From JACJWR01 sp964547485 (GTDB taxonomy: Bacteria > Actinomycetota > Actinomycetes > S36-B12 > UBA10799), in the NCBI GenBank assembly GCA_964547485.1, contig CAZJNU010000048.1, positions 1 to 20,858 of the forward strand: a stretch of DNA of 20,858 nt. The letters are read 5' to 3'. A program made the translations under genes and the position numbers. The notes beneath the pieces are model-generated. The model ran no database searches. It was not told the DNA's origin and saw only the letters and a program-made list of their open reading frames with translations. This document shows positions 15,981-20,858 of this stretch, piece after piece; the stretch's first letter is position 1; the number at the start of each line of letters is the position of its first letter.

Positions 15981-16783
15981 CAGCTGTCGAGGATCAGATC
16001 GAGTGGGCGCAGTTGCCCGGCCGGGATCACAACCGTCACCGGCGATCCCGGCGGGGGCGGGCGAGTCGGCGCGGGGGTCAGCCACTGAAGTTGCGGCCCC
16101 AGGTCAATGACGACCTGGTAGAGAGATCCAGTCGTGCTGCTGAACAGTTCGGCCGCATCGCTGGTGTTGCCCAAGACCGCTGCCGCCGAGTCCTCAGAGG
16201 CTGGATAGTCCGACACTGTCGCGACGGTCCCGGCCAGCAAGCCGTCGTGTCGGCCGTCCGGAGAAGACACCGCCACGGAGACGTTGGCGCCGGGTGCAAG
16301 GTACGGAAGGGACACACTGTCGGCGAATCCTGCTGCGCGCAACGGTGACAGAGTTTCGTCGGCGACTGCCACCATCAGCGTCTCGCCTACGGAGACCCCC
16401 TGGCCGGCCAATACCGTCACGTCCTGGACGAGTCCGTCAAACGGCATGATCACTCTGGTCGGGACGGTGGCGTCGATCGGCATCACCGTTGCGACCTCGT
16501 CGCCACGCTTCAGCCGCGTCCCGGACTCGGCGACGGCGAGGATGGACCCGGTGGTCGGGGTCGCGATTATCCGCACCGACCCGGGGCTCTGCAGGGTCGC
16601 GGCGAGTTCGACATTTCGAGGGATCGTCGCCGTCGCGGCCCACACTATTGCGGCGGCTACCAGCACCGCTGCGGTCGCAAGCGCAATCCAGGAGCGACTT
16701 CTGGTGGTTCGAACTACCTCATCGAGCACTTCGAAACTGTCGTACTGTTCGGCGCTCTGCTCAGCGACGGGGGGCGGTGTCAC
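15980..16783 (-). CDS. HlyD-like membrane fusion protein of an NHLM export system
   Basis: A 267-residue periplasmic-adaptor-type protein. Residues 1-30 are cytoplasmic, a single membrane segment spans about 32-53, and the rest is outside. Residues ~68-140 form the beta-rich lipoyl/barrel-sandwich region, with TPTTGSILAVAESGTRLKRGDEVATV and its second half MPFDGLVQDVTVLAGQGVSVGE; a beta-barrel-like domain follows with a Pro-rich stretch near the end. No long coiled-coil hairpin separates the lipoyl halves, so the protein is shorter than cyanobacterial and proteobacterial NHLM secretion proteins (about 400 residues, from memory), as might suit a single-membrane cell. The GTG at 16783 is the only ATG/GTG/TTG start after an in-frame upstream stop, and it lacks a good Shine-Dalgarno. 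Its stop overlaps the exporter start. Confidence 0.85.
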   Translation of the reverse strand: MTPPPVAEQSAEQYDSFEVLDEVVRTTRSRSWIALATAAVLVAAAIVWAATATIPRNVELAATLQSPGSVRIIATPTTGSILAVAESGTRLKRGDEVATVMPIDATVPTRVIMPFDGLVQDVTVLAGQGVSVGETLMVAVADETLSPLRAAGFADSVSLPYLAPGANVSVAVSSPDGRHDGLLAGTVATVSDYPASEDSAAAVLGNTSDAAELFSSTTGSLYQVVIDLGPQLQWLTPAPTRPPPPGSPVTVVIPAGQLRPLDLILDS

Positions 16784-16858
16784 TTCGACAACGTGCCCAT
16801 TCCTCAGTTCCGAGTCAAGTCGGAAGCCTCAGTCGAACTCCAGCCGGCAAGTAGCTGG

Positions 16859-17014
16859 CTAACCCAACAAGTCGCTGGCCGACGGTGACGATCCCGAATC
16901 ACCGGGCTGCAATTGGTAGTCACCGATGATGGTGCCGCCGGTCGCCGAGTCAAGTTCGGCGTCGGAAACCTCCTCGTCCGGATCAGGAGTGGAGTGGTCC
17001 GGGGCGCTGTTCAT
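16859..17014 (-). CDS. Putative double-glycine-leader precursor peptide of the NHLM export locus
   Basis: A 51-codon gene, not previously recognisable by length. The leader (residues 1-27) is acidic and ends EEVSDAELDSATGG, an excellent match to the double-glycine leaders cut by C39 peptidases, where S-D-x-E-L-D precedes GG. The predicted mature peptide is 24 residues, starting TIIGDYQLQPGDSG and ending SASDLLG. It has five Ser, three Asp, no Cys, no Lys/Arg/His, and a hand-computed mass near 2377 Da unmodified. ATG 17014 has AGGGA 5 bases upstream (complement of about 17020-17024). It is the first gene of the export locus, on the same strand, 75 bases before the HlyD-like gene. Third-codon G/C is about 74%, consistent with coding. 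I do not recognise the core sequence; antimicrobial or signalling roles are equally possible. Confidence 0.78.
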   Translation of the reverse strand: MNSAPDHSTPDPDEEVSDAELDSATGGTIIGDYQLQPGDSGSSPSASDLLG

Positions 17015-17135
17015 CTGAGTCCCTACTTCGGTCGAAGTCTTGACGGGTTCGCCGTCGATTCATGTGTGGGGGCGACGGTACCGCATCTTCGGCAGGTATG
17101 GCGTCGGGTCGACGCGTCAGCTTCCACCCCGCGGC
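17015..17135 (-). other. Upstream region of the export locus
   Basis: This 121-base gap between the glycosyltransferase stop and the precursor start would carry the export-locus promoter if one exists. On the minus strand I see TACCGT and TACCTG as weak -10-like words but no convincing -35. Two tiny ORFs starting with ATG here have no Shine-Dalgarno and look random. The locus may be read from its own weak promoter or through from the glycosyltransferase gene. Confidence 0.3.
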
Positions 17136-18278
17136 TCAGCCGAGGACGTTGATCGCCTCGCGATATCGATCGTCGGCTTTGGCGACGATCGTGGGCCAGC
17201 CGAACGCCGGCTCGACCGACACATTGTGGTGCGTCACGCTCGCCCGGAGCTGCTGATCTGAGGCCAACCTGACGATCGCACCGGTGAGGCCCTGATCGTC
17301 GGATGCGACGAAACCCTCTTGGCCGTTGCGGATGAACTCGGTGACGCCGCTCTCGTCCGGCGCGACCACAGGGAGCCCGAACGTGCGGGCTTCAAGCGCC
17401 GCAATGCCGAACGACTCAAGCCGTGCGGGCGCCACGAAAATGTCCGCATTGGAGTAGTGGGCCCGAATCTGGTCGTGCGTCTGCCAGCCGAGGCAGTGCA
17501 CCCAGTCCATACTGCGGCGAGCCAGAGTCTTGTCGATCGCACTGCGATTCGGACCGTCTCCGATGATGATCGCCCTGAGTCGAATATGGGCCGGGAGTCG
17601 GTGGCGCGCCTCGTTCAGAATGTCGATCAGGGCTTGGGAGCGCTTCCTCAGCGCCAGCCGGCCGACAGCCACGATCGTCACTTCGTTCGGCGACCGCTCC
17701 AGCCGCTCCACCCGATCGCGTTCGGTGGACCGCCAGAACGGAATGTCGATGCCGTTGGACAGGACGTGCACCGGCGCCCGCCCGCCCAACGCCTGTCGAA
17801 GCGGCCGTGCGGCCACTTCGCTGACGGCTGTCCAGACCACCGGCCAACTGCGCCACTTGAGCAGAGCATCGGACGCCGCGAAGATCCGTGACCAGTTCGC
17901 CAACACCGAATGCACAGTGACCACCACTGGCAGGCCCGAATGGACGGCGGTTCGCAGCGCTGGCAACGCGAACGGCGAAACCAATCCTGTGTGGATGTGC
18001 ACCACGTCCGTGTCGGCGGTGAGAGCCTCGCGCAGCGACCTGCCGATCCTGTGCGTGACCGGAATCTCGTATGGAAGCCTGAGCCCGAGCCGAAGAACCG
18101 GCACACCGTCAGTTGCGAATTCGGCAGAGTCGAGTGGCGTCGTTCGCGAGGCCTGCGTGGCGGTAATGACTCGCGGTTGGTGACCGGCGGCAAGTTGAGC
18201 ATGGGCGAGTCCCTCGACCTGCAGCTCGATGCCGCCTGTTCTCGGCAGGTAGCAGTCACTTATGTGGGCGACTCGCAC
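17136..18278 (-). CDS. GT4 family glycosyltransferase
   Basis: A 380-residue retaining GT-B glycosyltransferase (family GT4). The N-terminal domain opens RVAHISDCYLPRTGGIELQVEGLA with the glycine-rich acceptor loop (GGI, 15-17). The C-terminal domain has SNGID (174-178), VGRLALRKR (205-213, sugar-nucleotide phosphate contacts), and the EX7E-type motif ESFGIAALEA (288-297; Glu288 and Glu296) that holds the nucleotide sugar. It transfers a sugar from a nucleotide donor to an unknown acceptor on the cytoplasmic side. GTG 18278 is preceded by GGGAGGG at 6 bases. It is divergent, 56 bases apart, from a PIG-L deacetylase gene; such pairs often build and deacetylate a GlcNAc-containing conjugate (as MshA/MshB do), though this protein is shorter than MshA. 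Confidence 0.9.
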   Translation of the reverse strand: MRVAHISDCYLPRTGGIELQVEGLAHAQLAAGHQPRVITATQASRTTPLDSAEFATDGVPVLRLGLRLPYEIPVTHRIGRSLREALTADTDVVHIHTGLVSPFALPALRTAVHSGLPVVVTVHSVLANWSRIFAASDALLKWRSWPVVWTAVSEVAARPLRQALGGRAPVHVLSNGIDIPFWRSTERDRVERLERSPNEVTIVAVGRLALRKRSQALIDILNEARHRLPAHIRLRAIIIGDGPNRSAIDKTLARRSMDWVHCLGWQTHDQIRAHYSNADIFVAPARLESFGIAALEARTFGLPVVAPDESGVTEFIRNGQEGFVASDDQGLTGAIVRLASDQQLRASVTHHNVSVEPAFGWPTIVAKADDRYREAINVLG

Positions 18279-18334
18279 GCTGAGCCCTCCCCACCGTTCG
18301 CCGATTCCGACCCTTGCTTTGACAGACTGCGGTT
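18279..18334. promoter_or_regulatory. Divergent promoter region between GT4 and PIG-L genes
   Basis: Only 56 bases separate the divergent start codons, so both promoters must lie here or overlap the coding ends. The GGGAGGG ribosome site of the glycosyltransferase is visible on the minus strand. I cannot assign -10 or -35 boxes with confidence. Confidence 0.35.
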
Positions 18335-19180
18335 GTGCCGTCCACCGTCGTGTTTCTCCATGCTCACCCCGATGACGAAGCGTTGCTCACGGGGGGCACC
18401 ATTGCTCGACTCGCAGCCGAAGGGCACCGGGTGGTTCTGGTCACAGCGACCGATGGCGGGGCGGGTCTCGCCGCACCGTCAACCATCACGTCCCGAACTT
18501 TAGCCGCTGTGCGGCGTGACGAACTGCAACGGTCGGTGGAGGTGCTCGGTGTGTCGGAACTTGTGTCCCTGGGCTACGCCGATTCGGGCCTTGATGGCAG
18601 CGGTGCATCCTCGATCCAGGGAGTCGGCAGCTCGGCCACAACCCCGTTCGCCCGGGTCGACGTCGACGATGCCGCCGCCCGGGTGGCAGGTGTCGTAGTT
18701 GCTGAGCGTGCGGATCTGCTGATCGGGTATGACGCGGCGGGGGGTTACGGTCATCCCGACCACGTGCAAGTGCATCGGGTTGCCCGCCGGGCTGCCCAGT
18801 TCTGCGGTGGTGTCGCGCTTCTCGAGGCGACGATGCCGCGAGAGCCGTTGGCCCGGGCGGTGGCAGTGGCGCACCGGCTGCGGCGGGTCGTCCCAGCGCT
18901 GGGCGGACTGGACCCAGCCGCATGGGCCCGAGCTAACAGTCGTCGGGACGCCATCACCCATCGGGTGGACGTGCGCCAGTTCGCCGACACGAAACGGACG
19001 GCAATGGCCGCGCATGCGTCCCAGGTTGCAGGCGACGGTGACGTTCGAACGATCCAACTGCTGTTGACGTTGCCTCGTCCGGTCTTTCGCGGACTTCTCG
19101 GCTGGGAATGGTTTGCGGGAACTCGTTCGACGAGGTCCCGCTACTACGCCCACCCGCTTGCGGCGCTCCGGGGACGATGA
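18335..19180 (+). CDS. PIG-L/LmbE family N-acetylglucosaminyl-type deacetylase
   Basis: A 281-residue zinc-dependent deacetylase. The family signature HAHPDDE is at residues 9-15 (zinc ligands His11 and Asp14, base Asp13), and the third ligand lies in GHPDHVQVH (139-147, His143), within GYDAAGGYGHPDH, a stretch close to that of MshB and Mca. Members deacetylate N-acetylglucosamine groups on small conjugates or lipids, or act as amide hydrolases. The GTG start at 18335 gives an N-terminus beginning one strand before the signature, as usual; it has no strong Shine-Dalgarno. Residue Leu56 is encoded by TTA (18500-18502), the only other in-frame TTA I found besides those in the exporter gene. The next gene starts 4 bases after the stop, so the two are likely an operon. 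Confidence 0.91.
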   Translation: MPSTVVFLHAHPDDEALLTGGTIARLAAEGHRVVLVTATDGGAGLAAPSTITSRTLAAVRRDELQRSVEVLGVSELVSLGYADSGLDGSGASSIQGVGSSATTPFARVDVDDAAARVAGVVVAERADLLIGYDAAGGYGHPDHVQVHRVARRAAQFCGGVALLEATMPREPLARAVAVAHRLRRVVPALGGLDPAAWARANSRRDAITHRVDVRQFADTKRTAMAAHASQVAGDGDVRTIQLLLTLPRPVFRGLLGWEWFAGTRSTRSRYYAHPLAALRGR

Positions 19181-19184
19181 TCAG

Positions 19185-20342
19185 GTGACCTCAGCAACGG
19201 GTGATGAAGACGGTGGCGCTGGCGTGCACGGCGACGGCGTCGGTGGTGGCGGTTCGCAGCTGCCGAAGATGTGGCGGCCTACGGGCGGACAGGTGGCTCT
19301 TTCGCTCGGAGCGCTGGCACTCGCTGCTGGTCTGATCGGCTTCGTGCTTCCGAAGGCGGCCGGTACCAGCTGGACCGAGGCTGTTGACGTCCTGGGGCGG
19401 CTGCGACCTTTGGATGTCCTGCTCATCACGGGACTGTGGGCCGCCGGTCTTTGGCTTTACACCTTCGTCTACACAGGAAGCATGCCAGGGATCAGCCACT
19501 CCAAGGCGCTCGCGTTGAACCTGACTGGTTCGCTGGTGTCGAACCTGCTGCCGTTCGGTGGCGCTGCGGGCGTTGCCAACACGTACGCGCTGACGTTCTC
19601 GTGGGGCTTCTCCGGTGTAGCGACGTCGCTCATGGTGCTGGTGAGCGGCCTGGCGAACCTCGTCATGCGGCTACTGCTCGTCCTGGTAGGCCTCGTGGCC
19701 CTGCAATTGACGAGCACCAACCTGTCTGCGGCCGGCGGCAGGATTACTGGAGGTACCGTGCTGGCGACCGCAGCAGTCACTGTGGTGGTGGTCGGGATGC
19801 TGTTCAGTTCCAGGTTTGCCGCTGCGGTTGGGTCGCTCGGCGATGTCGTGCTGCGGGCCCTTCTGCGCCTGTTTCGGCGACCCCAGCGGAGCCTGTCATT
19901 TCGCGTATCCGCGGTGGATATGCAGCGACGAGCGATGCCGTTGCTGAAGAGGGGCTGGCCCGCGGTCGCGTTTGGGATGAGTGCCTACTACGCCACCGAG
20001 ACGATCTTCTTCGGGATCGCGTTGCATGCGCTGGGTGCGGAGATCTCGTGGCTGGAGATCGTCGCCGCCTTTGCGCTGTCGCGGGTGTTGACGTCCGCCA
20101 CAGTCACGCCGTCGGGTGTCGGAATCTCTGAAGTGGGCACTGCTGCGGCGCTAGTGCTGTTCGGGACGCCACCGGCAGTTGCCGCGGCTGGTGTCCTGAT
20201 CCTCGGCTTCTACACGTACCTGGTGGAGATACCCGCTGGCTTCGCCGGCTGGGTGTGGGTCGCGGCGATGCGTCGGTGGCGAGTCCGTGGCTCCCAGCCT
20301 GGGGACGAGGCGCAGTCGGGCGGTGTCACCGCTGGCAGTTGA
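19185..20342 (+). CDS. UPF0104/lysylphosphatidylglycerol synthase TM-like (flippase-like) membrane protein
   Basis: A 385-residue integral membrane protein with about eight hydrophobic segments. A polar, Gly/Asp-rich N-terminal tail (about 28 residues) is followed by membrane helices beginning VALSLGALALAAGLIGFVLP. The block ALNLTGSLVSNLLPFGGAAGVANTYAL and the later TSATVTPSGVGISEVGTAAALVLF match the UPF0104 (LPG_synthase_TM) family, the membrane part of MprF-like proteins, which can flip lipids. No cytosolic aminoacyl-transfer domain is attached, so a lipid-translocation role is likelier than lysyl transfer. GTG 19185, 4 bases after the PIG-L stop, is chosen; an ORF start further upstream (19113) would overlap that gene. 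With the GT4 and PIG-L genes it suggests assembly and flipping of a glycolipid. Confidence 0.85.
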   Translation: MTSATGDEDGGAGVHGDGVGGGGSQLPKMWRPTGGQVALSLGALALAAGLIGFVLPKAAGTSWTEAVDVLGRLRPLDVLLITGLWAAGLWLYTFVYTGSMPGISHSKALALNLTGSLVSNLLPFGGAAGVANTYALTFSWGFSGVATSLMVLVSGLANLVMRLLLVLVGLVALQLTSTNLSAAGGRITGGTVLATAAVTVVVVGMLFSSRFAAAVGSLGDVVLRALLRLFRRPQRSLSFRVSAVDMQRRAMPLLKRGWPAVAFGMSAYYATETIFFGIALHALGAEISWLEIVAAFALSRVLTSATVTPSGVGISEVGTAAALVLFGTPPAVAAAGVLILGFYTYLVEIPAGFAGWVWVAAMRRWRVRGSQPGDEAQSGGVTAGS

Positions 20343-20388
20343 GGGCCGCTGGCTGGCTATTCTGCGGGGCCCCACCTGTGCATCATCG

Positions 20389-20739
20389 CTAGTTGGCTTC
20401 GCCGATGACGCGGGTTAGTAGCGTCGCGGCGACATCGCTCCCCTCGTCAGCTAGCCGGCTGAGTTCCTCCAGGTCGCCTCGTGCGGCAACGATCTCGGCG
20501 AGGCGGTCCGCACCGGCCTCGCTGCCGGCGTCTATCAGGAAGGTCAGGGTTTCCAGATCTCCGCGCTTGGCTGCCAGCTCGGCGAGTCGCTCCGCGGCCA
20601 AGTCATTTCCCGTGTCGACGAGCTGCTTCAACTCGTCGAAGTCTCCGCGTTCGGCGGCCAGCACCGCGAGTCGATCCGCGGCCTCTTCGTTCCCCGCGTC
20701 CGCGAGCTTGCGGAGCGCGGGAAGATCGCTTCCAGTCAT
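20389..20739 (-). CDS. Small helical-repeat protein (four 28-residue repeats)
   Basis: A 116-residue acidic protein made almost wholly of four tandem repeats of exactly 28 residues (5-32, 33-60, 61-88, 89-116), each like DLxxLxxLxDxGxxxAAxRLAELAAxRG. The spacing of leucines and alanines predicts two helices per repeat, an alpha-solenoid related in style to Sel1/TPR/HEAT proteins, and so a protein-binding role. The last repeat degenerates after LADEGSDVAA. No signal peptide or catalytic motif is seen. I choose ATG 20739 because TACTGT sits 6 bases upstream, as expected for leaderless transcription; the in-frame GTG 20772 (11 residues more) is the alternative. It converges with the flippase-like gene across 46 bases. 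Confidence 0.7.
   Translation of the reverse strand: MTGSDLPALRKLADAGNEEAADRLAVLAAERGDFDELKQLVDTGNDLAAERLAELAAKRGDLETLTFLIDAGSEAGADRLAEIVAARGDLEELSRLADEGSDVAATLLTRVIGEAN
20392..20727 (-). repeat. Four tandem 84-base coding repeats
   Basis: The coding sequence of the solenoid protein repeats with an 84-base (28-codon) period, four copies without gaps. Copies are diverged in sequence but fixed in length, which points to selection on the protein fold rather than recent duplication. Confidence 0.75.
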
Positions 20740-20745
20740 GCCGCC

Positions 20746-20751
20746 ACAGTA
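20746..20751 (-). promoter_or_regulatory. Possible -10 (TACTGT) for a leaderless transcript
   Basis: On the minus strand TACTGT is followed by six bases and then ATG 20739, exactly the -10 to +1 spacing of a leaderless promoter, common in actinobacteria. There is no Shine-Dalgarno before that ATG. A matching -35 is not obvious. Confidence 0.35.
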
Positions 20752-20817
20752 TCGGGCGATCGCCGAGTTCACTTGTGACCGCGCACCCAGAGGCAGCGCC
20801 CGGCTGCGCGCCTGATG

Positions 20818-20853
20818 CCCGGGTGGGTTGTCGGTGTCGGCAGCCCACCCGGG
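20818..20853. terminator. GC-rich hairpin, possible terminator
   Basis: CCCGGGTGGG (20818-20827) and CCCACCCGGG (20844-20853) are perfect inverted repeats; TTG/CAG extends the stem to 13 pairs with one G-U, leaving a 10-base loop. No T-tract follows on either strand within the window, but actinobacterial terminators often lack one. It lies upstream of the repeat-protein gene, so it would terminate a gene beyond the right edge reading leftward, or serve another role. Confidence 0.4.
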
Positions 20854-20858
20854 TGTCG

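Noticed and set aside
15981..16085. Extended GTG start for the C39/ABC exporter
   Set aside because: It would add 35 Pro/Asp/Arg-rich residues encoded within the HlyD-like gene; ATG 15980 in the TGATG overlap fits coupling and the C39 family start.
17030..17090. Additional tiny ATG ORFs upstream of the precursor, considered as a second peptide or leader ORF
   Set aside because: No Shine-Dalgarno, no Gly-Gly motif, Arg-rich products; one overlaps the precursor start out of frame.
16913..17261. Small plus-strand ORFs over and beside the precursor gene
   Set aside because: Antisense to the precursor and glycosyltransferase end, without ribosome sites or recognisable composition.

Overview
The window is high-GC DNA (strong G/C third-position bias, many GTG starts) from an actinobacterium (Actinomycetota). 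The order mfd, lipoprotein, mazG, enolase, FtsB/DivIC-like, DUF501, Ppx/GppA is the conserved housekeeping block of this phylum (compare Rv1020-Rv1026 of Mycobacterium tuberculosis). I cannot fix the genus.

Region 1 (1-8980, plus strand) is core genome. It holds the 3' end of mfd, a SurA-N-type lipoprotein, mazG, an ABC1/AarF-type kinase, eno, a septum-formation membrane protein, a single ORF fusing DUF501 to a Ppx/GppA phosphatase, a two-ACT-domain protein coupled to peptide deformylase, a tRNA-Leu with anticodon UAA, and a Bax inhibitor-1/YccA-like membrane protein. Spacing is tight, with short overlaps that suggest translational coupling.

Region 2 (8992-11232) carries two divergent hydrolases: a lipoprotein alpha/beta hydrolase (minus) and a beta-lactamase-fold serine hydrolase (plus).

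Region 3 (11260-17014, minus strand) is the most interesting part: a compact peptide-export locus of the NHLM bacteriocin type. In transcription order it has a 51-codon gene for a double-glycine-leader precursor peptide, a short HlyD-like membrane fusion protein, a C39-peptidase/ABC transporter, and a second ABC transporter whose 3' end is frameshifted. No peptide-modifying enzyme is evident beside it. The logic would be: precursor made, leader cut after Gly-Gly by the C39 domain, mature peptide of about 24 residues exported with help of the HlyD-like protein. The peptidase/transporter gene contains three rare TTA codons. Apart from one in the PIG-L gene I found no other in-frame TTA in the window, and the tRNA that reads TTA (the bldA type) is itself present here.

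Region 4 (17136-20342) has a GT4 glycosyltransferase (minus) divergent from a PIG-L/LmbE-type deacetylase and a UPF0104/flippase-like integral membrane protein (plus), suggesting synthesis or modification of a glycoconjugate. The window ends with a small protein made of four 28-residue helical repeats (minus) and a strong GC-rich hairpin. No gene-free stretch exceeds about 150 bases. I saw no CRISPR array, insertion sequence, rRNA or attachment site.
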